Shown here piece after piece: positions 22,289 through 33,219 of a stretch of 64,000 nucleotides of DNA. The stretch covers positions 558,001-622,000 of the forward strand of contig BCHJ01000010.1 in NCBI GenBank assembly GCA_001599615.1, written 5' to 3'. The notes below the pieces were generated by a model. The model saw only the letters and a program-made list of their open reading frames with translations, had not been told where the DNA came from and searched no databases. Origin of the DNA: Thielaviopsis euricoi (Eukaryota > Ascomycota > Sordariomycetes > Microascales > Ceratocystidaceae). Positions within the stretch are counted from its first letter, which is position 1. Every line of letters starts with the position of its first letter. The translations under genes were made by a program, and so were the position numbers.

Positions 22289-24048
22289 ATGGGCGGAGGC
22301 GGCGTCGTTCCCATGGGCACCACAGATGTCTCGCGCATCGAAGCCCCCGTGACCTTCAAGGCGTACCTGACGTGTGCCTTTGCAGCCTTTGGCGGCATCT
22401 TCTTCGGCTACGACACGGGCTGGATGTCTGGCGTGCTTGCCATGCCGTACTTTATCCGTCTGTATACGGGTATCGACTACGACGAGACCAGCTCCTCGCG
22501 CACCCCCATTGGCGTGCCCGAGTCGGCCTTTTCGCTGCCGTCCTGGCAAAAGTCGCTCTTCACCTCGATTCTCTCGTGCGGCACCTTCTTCGGCGCGCTG
22601 ATTGGCGGTGACATTGCCGACTTTGTCGGCCGCCGCCTGACCATCATTGCCGGCTGTGCTGTGTTTGCCCTCGGCTGTATCCTGCAGATTGTGTCCACTA
22701 ATCAGACAGTGCTCTTTGTGTTTGGCCGTCTGGTCGCAGGCCTTGGCGTTGGTTTTGTTTCGGCTGTGATTATTCTGTACATGTCGGAGATTGCGCCGCG
22801 CAAGATCCGCGGTGCCCTGGTCTCGGGCTACCAGTTCTGCATCACTATCGGCATTCTGATTGCCAACTGTGTGGTTTATGCCACCGAGAAGCGCAACGAT
22901 TCCGGCTCGTACCGTATTCCTATTGGTGTGCAGTTCGCCTGGGCTCTGATTCTGGCTGGCGGTCTGTTTGTCCTCCGTAAGTTATTCTTCTTTGGTTCTA
23001 GTAAGATTTAGGCGGTTGCTAACCCTAGATAGCCGAGTCGCCGCGTTACTTTGTCAAGAAGGGCCGCATTGAAGATGCCGCCGCTGCTCTGTCCCGCATC
23101 CGTGGCCAGCCCGTCGATTCGGACTACATCAAGGACGAGCTTGCTGAGATCGTTGCCAACCATGAGTACGAGCAGCAGACTGTTCCCGATACCACCTATC
23201 TTGGCTCGTGGACAGCCTGCTTCAAGGGTTCTATCACCAAGCCCAGCTCTAACCTGCGCCGCACGATCTTGGGTGTTTGTACGTACTTTCTCTCTCTCTC
23301 TATCCCTTCAAGTTAATACTAACTCCTCATCTCCAAAGTCATGCAAATGTGCCAGCAGCTCACCGGTATCAACTTCATCTTCTACTTCGGCACTACCTTC
23401 TTCAAGCAGCTCGGCACCATCAGCAACCCGTTCCTGATCTCGCTGGTCACCACCCTCGTCAACGTGTGCTCGACGCCGATATCCTTCTGGTCCATTGAGC
23501 GCTTCGGCCGTCGCTTCCTGCTGATCTGGGGCGCCGCCGGCATGATCGTTGCGCAGTTCATCGTGGCCATTATCGGCGTGACCGAGGGCCGCGAGTCGGC
23601 TCACAACGACGGCGCCGTCAAGGCCATGATTGCCTTTATCTGCATCAACATCTTCTTCTTTGCCGTCACTTGGGGCCCCGCCGCCTGGGTTATCGTTGGC
23701 GAGGCCTTCCCGCTGCAGATCCGCTCGCGTGGTGTTGGTCTTTCGACTGCCAGCAACTGGTTCTGGAACACCATCATCGCCGTCATCACGCCGTACATGG
23801 TCGGCGACGACAAGCACAGTGCCAACCTTGGCGCCAAGGTCTTCTTTGTCTGGGGCTCCCTGTGTGTCCTGTCGCTGACGTTTGCTTACTTCTTCGTCTA
23901 TGAGATGAAGGGCCTGTCGCTCGAACAGGTCGATCAGATGATGGAGGAGTGCTCGCCCATCAACTCCGCTAGCTGGAAGCCGTCCACTACCTATGCTGCC
24001 AATCTCGGCCATGTCAAGGCTGACGTCAAGACCGAGGAGCATGTTTAG
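22289..24048 (+). CDS. MFS hexose transporter (sugar porter family)
   Basis: Three exons, 22289-22976, 23033-23278 and 23339-24048, encoding 547 aa with twelve predicted membrane spans. Diagnostic sugar-porter motifs are all present: FGYDTGWMSGVLAM in TM1, DFVGRR in the first cytoplasmic loop, LYMSEIAPRKIRGALVSGYQ, PESPRYFVKKGR, QQLTGINFIFYFGTTFF in TM7, ERFGRR, GEAFPLQIRSRG and MKGLSLEQVD at the C-terminal end (Met replaces the usual Thr of ETKG). It matches high-affinity glucose/monosaccharide transporters of Pezizomycotina, including the MGGGG..DVSRIEAPVT N-terminus. It imports hexoses across the plasma membrane by proton symport. The introns are 56 and 60 nt; the second has a CTAAC branch site. 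Expression is probably glucose-regulated, by family precedent. A 5-kb intergenic region and a poly(C) run lie upstream. Confidence 0.95.
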
Positions 24049-24195
24049 AGAAAGTCGGGCCCGAAGGTGATAAGTCATGTGACCCAAGATGATGACAGGG
24101 TTGGAAAGATGTGCAAACCCTATAAATACCCAAAGAGAGAATGTGAGTAGCAGAAGAAGTAATCAGTCACAATTAATGTTCAACTAATATCAATT

Positions 24196-24201
24196 AATAA
24201 A
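24196..24201 (+). terminator. Candidate poly(A) signal of the hexose transporter
   Basis: AATAAA 148 bp after the stop codon, in the 328-bp gap shared with the convergent importin gene. Confidence 0.35.
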
Positions 24202-24376
24202 ATCACGTACCAGAAAACAAGATGTTGACTTGTGTAATGCAAAATCTCCATTCATTTTATTCCTAGACTCCAACCTAAAACTTAATTATGCCAATTATAT
24301 GGGGAATCATTCTCTGCCTCTACTATTGCCATATATGCCATTTATATGACCTCCAAACTTACACTACCCATCCGAC

Positions 24377-27300
24377 TTACGCCGAAGCCGGAGCCGCCGA
24401 AGCAGCCTTTTCCACTTCGGCCAGCTTGGCCTTCTCCTCCTCCGTCAGCAGCTTGTACCACTCTGAGAAGCCAGCCAGGTTGTTCTGTGCCGCTCCAATA
24501 AAGAACTGCACCAGGTAATCCTGAGTCTCATCGTCGCGCTCGCGTACGCTGTTGCGCAGGAACTTGAGGAGGTCGGACTTGCTGCTGCCCAGAGCCAGGT
24601 CCAGCGCATCATCCTCATCCTCCCACACGTCCTCGCCATCGTCGTCCTCAAACTCAACCGACGCATTGATCGGGCCGGAAGAACCCAGGGCCGCAGTAGC
24701 CTGCATCGTCTGCTCGGTGAGCAGCTCTTCCACGAGCACCTTCACAATCTTCAGCGCCACGGGGATAACAGTGTACTGGTCGGGGTCTATGTCGTTGTCG
24801 TCAGTGGAGCTCATTATCATTGGGGGATACTGGTGGTTCATACTCTTCTTAGCACGCGACCGAGTCATTATGCGTCCGTCGCTCTGCGTAATCAGGTCAC
24901 CCTTGACCATAGTCTGGGCCAGGCGAGGGTCGTTCAGGGCATACAGCTTCGACAGAGCAATAACACTGTAAATACTTTGTTAGTATCGTCATTCTCATTT
25001 TACACAATGTTCTTTTTCTCTTCTTTGCAAGACATGACTTACTTCTGGCGAATCTCTTCGTAGCCGGCAAAGTTGACCGAGTGCTCCAGCCACTTGCTCA
25101 TCACAACATCCAGACCGCTGTGCTCGCCAATGCGGATCTGGCTGAGGAACTCAACAACATCACTGGCACCGTTCAGAGACAGACGAGCAAAGACCAGGAT
25201 CAGGGACTGGATAAACGGCGCAGCCTCAGCGGTAGCCAGGCGGTTGGCAACAGCCGTCAGCAGCTGCAGCAGGTAAGGACCAAGTCTCTCGTGACCGGCC
25301 TTCTCCACCAGCTCAGCAGCCAGACCACCAACTTCCGACGCAGCGTTGTCCTCAACATCAGGGCTCAGCATGCGGTCAATGATGTGCAGGCAGACGTCCA
25401 GACCGTTGACAGTGCCGTCAGTCCAGTTCAGGACCTGCTGGTGGTCGTGCGCAAGCAGGTACATGACGCACTCGCAAGCGGGACGGAGGATGTCGCCCTC
25501 TTCGGCCTCCATCAGGACGCGCTTGAGTTTGGGCAGAGTGGCGGCAACAAAGCCGGCAGGAAGGGGCTCCGAGCCGTACTTGATAAGGATGACCAAAAGG
25601 TCGGCAGCAGCGCTGATAAGCGTGTCCTCCTCGTTGAGATCAGCCACATCGAAGGCAGCAGTCAGGGTGGGCAGAATCTTGGCACTCAGAGCGCCATAGG
25701 CCTCAGTGTCGCTCAGGTGACCAACAATCTCCTCAAAGGCCTCAGTGACAACGTAGATAACCTGGAAGCTGGAAGCACCGACGCGAATCAGGTTGAACAG
25801 CATCTCGCAGGGGTTGACCTGGTCCGACAGAGCAACAGCAGGGTTGACGATAATCAAGTTGCGCAGCGACTCAGCCAGGGCAACAACCAGCTCATCAGAG
25901 TCCTCAATCTCCTCAGTGTTCTTGCCAGCCATGTACTGGCCAATGGCGGCAATGACAGCCACCTGCTGCTCGGAGCTGACACGGTCAGCGCGGCAAATCT
26001 CCTCGACAGCCTTGATGCACGAAACACGAACAACCTCAGACTTGTCGCCGTTGATGCACTCGAAAGTACGGCTGACCAGGGTGTCGGGAGTGTTGTACAC
26101 GGCAGTCAGAGTAGCACCAACCAGGTAACCACGGGCACGCAGCAGGTCAGACTCGGTCTGGGAAATAGAGTAGTTGACCAGCTCCAGGTAGGCCTGGCAA
26201 GTATCTTCGGGAACCTTGGTGTTGGTCTCCTGGAAGTCAATGCTGACAGAGTTGAACAGAGACAGAGCAGCCTCCTGAACGCGCCAGTCGTTGTTACCAA
26301 CAAACAAAGGCTTGGTGTGAGCCAGCAGACCCTTGAGAATGTGCTCCTTGAACATTTCACCCAGCTTGATCATCATGTCGCCGCAGGCAGTGCGAGGAGT
26401 GTAGTTGGCAGTAACAAGAGCCTCCTCAGACAGGAAGAGCGAAGCATCAATATCCCACAGTCCAATCTGCTCCTGAGTCACACACGAGTAGGAGATCAAG
26501 ATGCCAATGACGTCAGCCATCCAGGGAGTAGCCTCAGGAGTGGCAATGTTGGCGGCCAGCTGCTCTTGCAGGTGCTTCTCGACCGGAGGAGCGCGCAGGT
26601 ACTGGTGGACAAGGTCCAGCTGCTCCAGGACAAGCAGATCCAGAGTGTAAGGAAGCTGATCGACGTCCTCCAGACGACCCTGCGACTCGTTATCCATGTA
26701 GAGAACCTTGTAGGCATCGCACAGGTTCTTCAGCTCAGACCAAGCCAGAGAAAAGTAGGTGGTGCTGTTGGGCACAATAAGGCTGGGAAGGACGTTCTTG
26801 ATCTTGATAAGAGTCTTGAGAACCTGCAGCTTGAGAGCCACGGGGCCGTTCCAGGACGCGGGCTGGCCCTCAACCGAGATAGACTCCTGGGGGAAAGGAG
26901 CCTTGAGCACTTCCAGGAAGAAGGGCTCCCAGCTGGTAATGATCTCGTCGCCAAAGGCCTTGACCTCCTTGGGGTGCTCCTCCTTGACCATCTCGAGCAG
27001 CTCGAAGCATCCGCGGAAGACGTGAACAGCCAGAGCACGGTGCATGGCAGTGCGGTTGACGTTGAGAGCGACGGCGGCCAGACCCTTGATGATGTCGCGA
27101 GCAAGAGTGAAGAACTGGTCCTCAGTCAGGCTCTCGTCCACAATGTCGCTGAGGATCTTAAGAGCGCCGTGAACCTGAGTATCCTGACCCGTAGGAATAA
27201 TGTTGAGGAGGGTGGGAAGCAGCTCGGGCCACTTATCGGGGACGTCGAAGGCGGCGATGCGACCGACAACCTGACTATTGGAGGTATTAGCGCGTGTATT

Positions 27301-27705
27301 CCTCGTACAACTATTGCGTCAAGCAAGAGCTCACCTAGCACCGCTCTTGACCTTGCGGTTATCCTCATTGCTCAGAACAAGCTCCAGAAGAGCCTGCTTG
27401 ATATGGGCCTTGTTCTCTTCGGGGATATCAATGAGCGGCTCCTCTTCGGCGCCGATTTCGATCTCATCATCGTCTTCCTCAAGTGCGCCCTCGGGGTTCC
27501 AGTTCTTCTCGACGAAGCGGCGCAGCACCGACAGGGCCGACTGGCGGATGGCAGTATCGACGGAAACATGCGAGGCAACGGTAACCAGAGTCAACGGGAA
27601 GGCAGGGTTGGCGCGGGCCTGCTTCAGTGCAGCCTCAGCCTGCTGACGAATGGCAGCATCGCCGGACTGGGTGTTGGAAAGGACGTGGGCGAGTTCGTCA
27701 GCCAT
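24377..27705 (-). CDS. KAP114: Importin-9 / Kap114-type karyopherin
   Basis: Three exons, 27705-27335, 27274-25043 and 24965-24377, encoding 1063 aa, close to human importin-9 and yeast Kap114 in length. The start MADELAHVLSNTQSGDAAIR is followed by a conserved helix pair (QQAEAALKQARANPAFPL, RQSALSVLRRFVEKNW), the importin-beta N-terminal Ran-binding domain, and then continuous HEAT repeats. An acidic loop near residues 75-100 and a second acidic stretch near the C-terminus (EDDDGEDVWEDEDDALDL) are typical of this group and bind basic cargo. The family imports histones H2A-H2B, TBP and ribosomal proteins and releases them with RanGTP. Introns are 60 and 77 nt. A long open frame runs antisense over the whole gene but is a codon-bias shadow. 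Confidence 0.92.
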
Positions 27706-28839
27706 GATTTTGGATGTGTATTAAAAGAAAAGAAGGAAAAGAAGACGCAAGGAAAAAAAATAGAGTCACGTAAGAAAAAAGAGGTCTGCACAGGGCCGGA
27801 AGCGAGCAGGACGGTTTCAAGTCAAGCCAATCAAAGACTATAAGATCAGTTAATCAAGCAATCGGTCGATTGTCGTCGCAGCTTCTGGCTCTCGGGGGGG
27901 GGGGTTTTCGTGAGAAGAACTGGAGAGATGAAGAAACAAAGAAATGAAGGAATCGCCGGTTGGAGGGGCAACGCGGAAGATATTTGATTCGATAAAATGG
28001 CCGACTTAGCCTAGTTTATTTTTTTTTTTCAAGACCAAGAAAATCAAGCTAAGAAGCCGATTAAGAACGTGCTGGGTTATTAGTTAAATAGAGACGTTGA
28101 AAAGAAATTCTGACGGCTTCAAATCCAAATTCACGATCCGGGCCAGTCAACCAACACTAAAAAGGTGGTTTTTTGTCTGGGAAAAGAAAGCGATGTGCCA
28201 ATATGAAGCACAAGATGAAAAAACCAACAAAAAAGTAGGATGCGAAAAAAAAAAAAATCTACAGGGCCTGTAATGCGAAAAAGCAGGGTAGATTCCAGCT
28301 CCNCTATTGNGATGTTGGCGCGGGGGGGGGGGGGTATTGTACTAGAATTTGGTGCAAAACGGTACCACTACGACTTCCTTGTATACAAGTAAAGTACACT
28401 CTATATGGCTACCAAAACTTTAGAAAGTGGATTGAGGCTTGTCTATGGTTGTACTAGACTGAGACATATGCGCATGCCATTCTAGTTCTCCAGACAGCCT
28501 TGAGCATAGGGCTGGCTCATGTCTTATACTAAATGATAAGAAAGATGCTCTTGATTGAAATATCTGGGATATTGCGGTTTTAGAGCGCACGTCCTTTTCA
28601 TTTTTTGTTGTACTTTGTCCTCATCTCAGTCGATGACATCATTATGTGAAGAATTTGTTCCAGCCGTGTGCAAAATAGGCGATTATCCAACTCTTGTGTT
28701 GGCATCGTCCTCCGCTCCCCAAAGGCGGTGAGTGAGGTAAAGTGTACATTGTCGTCTATCAGCTATGAAAGTCCCTTATCGATAATACGACGCTAACACG
28801 GGCGCTAAACCCTGTCTCTCGGCCATTTAGTCGTAGTCC
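27706..28839. other. Intergenic region with G runs and two ambiguous bases
   Basis: About 1.1 kb upstream of the importin gene. It contains A-rich tracts, G runs at 27894-27904 (11 G) and 28322-28334 (13 G), and undetermined bases at 28303 and 28310. The N calls beside the G run suggest weak read support. No gene seen. Confidence 0.55.
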
Positions 28840-29966
28840 TTACAGTGGCACAGAAATAGTGTAGTTCCCCATGGCCTGGTTACCCCGCGATCCGGCAACA
28901 CCGGCCGCATCGACTGCCGTACGAACTTCAGTCAGATCAGCTGGCGACAATACCACGTCGTTTGATGCCCAGTTTTCATCCAGCGCCACGGCCCGCTTTG
29001 TGCCAGGAATTGGAATCACGTTTGGGCCCTGCGCCATCAGCCAGGCCAGAACCAGCTGGGTTACAGTGCAGCCCTTGCGCTTGGCGATGTCCTTGAGTTG
29101 GTCAACCAAAACGAGGTTCTTACTGAAGTTTTCAGGTGAGAACCGCTCGAGAGACAGACGCCAGTCGCCCGGAACTAAGTCGGATACTGACTTGATGGCG
29201 CCGGTGAGAAGACCGCGACCCAGTGGAGAGTATGCAAAGACGCTAACGTTAAGCTCCTTGGCGGTCTTGAGAATGTGGCCAGAAACGTCACCCTCAACCT
29301 CAAGGGACCACGGGTTGTACTCAACCTGGACGGCAGAAATGGGATGGACGGCATGGGCACGTTTCAGGGTGCTTGAGTGACACTCTGACAGGCCCAGGGC
29401 TCTGATTTTCCCTTCCCTAGCGCATAGTTAGTTTATGCCTGCTCAGGTTTCGTAGGCTTAAAAGGATGATTACTTCTGGAGCTGGGCCATTGTCTCGATG
29501 GTCTTTTCAATGGGCGTCACAGCGTCGATACGGTGGATATAGTACAGATCAATGTACTCAACCCCCAGCCGCTTCAAGCTGTTTTCACATTGCTGTCTGC
29601 AGTATTCAGGAGAACTGTCCATCACAAAGCCATCCACGCCCTGCTTGATACCGAACTTTGTTGCCAGGAAGATGTCTGCACGGCGCTCGGGGTGCAGAGC
29701 AATCCACTTGCCAATTATGACTTCCGACTCAGCGTATGCGTCGGCAGTATCCCAGTTCCGGCTGCCGATTTCCCAGGCATGGTCAAGGAATTTGAGCAGC
29801 TGTTCTTCCGTTCTGAGAAAAGTTAGACGTTGGCGGGGATCAGTAGATACTAACCATTATGAACTTACCCCGTAGGTCCATAGAATGGAGCTAGACTTCC
29901 CAGGCCAAGACCGAGTTGGTTGACCTCGATATTGCTGTTACCAAGAGTTGTACGTCTGGGAGCCAT
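28840..29966 (-). CDS. Aldo-keto reductase (YakC/AKR13-like)
   Basis: Three exons, 29966-29869, 29812-29474 and 29416-28840, encoding 337 aa, normal for the family. The (alpha/beta)8 barrel carries a complete catalytic tetrad by my numbering: Asp54 and Tyr59 in WDTADAY, Lys85 in ATKFG and His126 in YYIHRID. Further landmarks are SLKRLGVEYIDLYY, ALGLSECHSSTLKRA, QVEYNPWSLEVEG, FAYSPLGRGLLTG and VIPIPGTKR (NADPH 2'-phosphate binding). It reduces carbonyl compounds with NADPH; the physiological substrate cannot be told from sequence. Introns of 56 and 57 nt; the second has a CTAAC branch site. An unusually Gly/Leu-rich first strand (LGLGLGSL) is normal for this clade. Predicted cytosolic. Confidence 0.93.
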
Positions 29967-32900
29967 GTTGAGTTCTGTTTCGAATATCCAAATGAAAATG
30001 AACACTTGGTCTGATACCGCTACTTTTCAACTCAGTCTACACGGGAAATCTACACTACCTTTATACTCGGCAGGTCATCACTGATTTATAATACATGTAA
30101 TATCTGATCCCTATGGTCGCCACTGTGTCTCTTCTCCACCGTACTCCACTTGACTGTAAACAAGAGAGGATCTCTGGATGTGGTCTTAATTCCACCGTTA
30201 ACACCGCTGATGTCGGACACCTTTCGTCCGCCTGACATTTCCGGTAGTACGAGGTGTCATCGGGAACCATATAGCTAAGCCTGTTATGACGCACTAGCCT
30301 CCCGTTTCTTATGTTCTACGCTTATGAATAAGAAGACCTAGCTAGGCCCTAAAAGGTTAAACCACCCTGCCAGCTAGTGACAGAAACAAAGACAAAATTT
30401 CTTGTACAAGTTAAAAATAGCGTGTAGATGGGAACAAAGAAAATGGAAAATTTGCAAGTTGAAGTCCAGTTTGGCTGTAACACTACATTACACACCCTGC
30501 GGGATGGTCGGTGACGAACGTAAGAAGAATAAGAGTGGCGCAACAGCTCCATAATCAACTAATATCTAGATAAACTCTTTGTCTAAGATGATTTTTGAAG
30601 ATGGTCAGTTGATCCTTCTTTGACACCGCCGTTGCCGGCTACCATTAGCAAGTTTATACACTAGGTTGTAACAGCGATTGAATTTGTTCCGGCGTAAGAT
30701 TAAAACCTCGAAAAAGTATAAAACAAAAGAAGACCTTTACGCTAAAACGCACTGCCATGTATTTGTACTTTCCATGCATGTGCCCTTTCAAGATGCAGTC
30801 TCTGGCTATACTTGACTGCTTGGGACCGGCTTCTCCAGCTAAATGCACATTCAGCAGTGGCGAGCAGCATGTGCTTCAATCCAATGCAGGAGCAGGTCAA
30901 ATGAGGAGTAGGGACAGGGGGCCGGTCGACAGCGGACTCTGTTGATTTGCTTTTATTGTTGCCATGATTTATTTTGCCTTGCGCAAAGTAGCGGAATGGA
31001 TGCAAGTGAAAACAAAAAAAAAAAGTGTATTGTGTGCTCTTATGCTGTATGCTGTTGTCTGTGAGCATCGGCTCGGCTGGGTGTGAGGGTTGGCCAGGAT
31101 TGAATCAGATGGCTCGCGTACCAGGGCGGCTTTATTTCAGTACGGTAACGGTACTGAGTACATCGGCGCATCAGGCATAGAGCAGGGCAAGGCAAAGTGC
31201 TGTGCTGCGTTGTACTGTACTGTGCTGTGCTATGCTGTGCTGTGCTGTGCGGTGTACTAGTACTATACCTATCCAAGCACAATAATGACAGGGCTAACAA
31301 GCCAAGCCAGGGGCTGACAACGGGACGAAAAGGCATACAGGCCAAGTTGGGAGGGGATAGTACGGATAGGGTTAGAGAGGCACCCGCTCGGGGGTCCGTG
31401 TTTCCACTCTCACCGACACAGCGGTAGTTGCTGGAATCCTGGCGGGTGTCGACTTTAAGTTAAAATAGCAAGACAGCAAAAGGGGCCATGGGAGCTTGTT
31501 GATAAAGAAACCGAAAAAAAAGGGACAAGACTCATTACTATGAAAAAAAGAAGAAGAAGAAGAAAAAAGTCTGCAAGCGAAGACAAGGTTGAGCCAGCTG
31601 CAGAAGCAGGGCGGCTGAAAGATCCAATGTTAGGTATGAACATACAGAATGTACTTTTACGGGTACAAAGTCGCATTGCGTTTGTGTTTGTCGCACCTGC
31701 ACAAGACAAAGTTGTGACGCTGATGTGGCGGCACTGCGATCTCCACTTATTGACAGCAAACCAACAATGAGGAAAAAATAATGTGCATAAAATGTTGTCG
31801 TGGCATCGCCTTGCTCAGAGCAATGGCAGTGTGTACATTAGTGACATTTGCCTTATTTATCTGTTCTCTTTGAATCTATGTGGTAGAATGGTGTCGGTGT
31901 TTGCCATTGTGTGTGTCTGTTTTTGCTTTTCTTTCACACAATCCCAATCAATCAAATCATCAATCAATCGATAAACAAGTCACTCAAAGTTGAAATACAC
32001 ATGCGGATGCTTATTGGCTACAGCTTCTTTGGCCCCGTTTCTTTTCTAGGGTCCGACTAAAGCACTAAAGCAAAGGGAAGGAAAACAAAGCAATAGACCC
32101 GGCAGGACCTAAAGAGAAGAAAAGGAAAACAAAAATAAAAAAAAATAAGGAAAACGGAAAAAACACAGCGCTTAGCCAATCACAGTGACCCATCTTTCAT
32201 GCATTTTTTCGTTAATCTTTCTTTCTCGCTTTTCTTTTCTCAATGTTTCTTGAGCTTCCACAGCTTCACTTGCTAGCCCAGCTTTTCTTCTCCATCGTTT
32301 TCCTTTTTGTTTTGTCTTTTCTTTTCTTCTTCGTCTTTGAACATCCATCTTCGTCTCTTCCAGTTATCTGAAAATAGCCACCGCCTTTTCTTTTCGCCTT
32401 TAATTTTGCCTTATTGAGAATCATCTGCATCCAGCTTCTTTTTTTTCTTCCTTTGTTATTTTTTTTTCTTTTCTCTACAACTCAACCGCCAAACTGACAA
32501 GCATCACCACAATTTAAAGTCTTAGCGCAACGCCAGAAGGAAATAGAATCTGCACGCTCACTACCAAGTCAGCACGTGCACGGTTTTTATTCTATTTTTT
32601 TATTATTATTATTCTTCTTTTGCCCACGCACGCACTGATTGTCGCATTCACTGTCGCACACTGGATTTCTGGGCTGCATACTTTGATATCTATACGTGCG
32701 TCTCGGCATAGTCGCAATTACTTTGCGAAAGACCGGTTTTATTGTCTCGTTTTAGGTGGTGGTGGTGTCGTTTGACCATCTTTGACCATCTTTGTTTCTT
32801 TGAGTGGTCTTTACTGCTTTGATATCGATCGTTGCTTTCTTTGACAGCCCTTAAAGATTGCTACCCAGCCGGGATCTGGGCACTAATTGCACTATCAGAC

Positions 32901-33219
32901 AAAGAAGTTCTACGTCTTGAGAGCGCAAGTCAAAGAGCTGTACAACAAAGGCGCCAAAGTATGAATACAAGCCTTCATCGCCCTCTCTTTTGTTGATTCA
33001 CTTTATTTTCTTTATTTTCTTTTCCTTTTCCCTTCTCCCTTGATTATTGACGATTCCGTTTGCTCGCCCTATCGCATTTATTCTCATTTTGCATTCTGCA
33101 CATTTATTCTGCCACATCTTTGAGGCAGCTTTATAGCACACGTCTAACTTCACGAGCCTTTTGTACTGATATCAGTACGCAAACTTCTCTTTTCTTTTGT
33201 TCCACCTCATATTATCGCC
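29967..33219. other. Divergent intergenic region, 3.25 kb
   Basis: Lies between the aldo-keto reductase and the SUN-domain gene. No gene supported. It holds a TGTGC/TGTAC pentamer repeat (about 31197-31258), A-rich tracts, and from about 32200 to the SUN start a strongly pyrimidine-rich stretch that looks like a long 5' leader. That leader includes a possible 11-codon upstream open reading frame at 32961-32996. Confidence 0.5.
31197..31258. repeat. TGTGC/TGTAC pentamer repeat
   Basis: About a dozen imperfect TGTGC, TGTAC and CTATG units in tandem; non-coding. Confidence 0.6.

Noticed and set aside
25081..27843. A 920-codon open frame antisense to the importin gene.
   Set aside because: It follows the third-position bias of the sense gene, runs across its start and first intron, has low-complexity Gln/Leu/Val/Ser composition and matches no family I know. 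It is a shadow frame.
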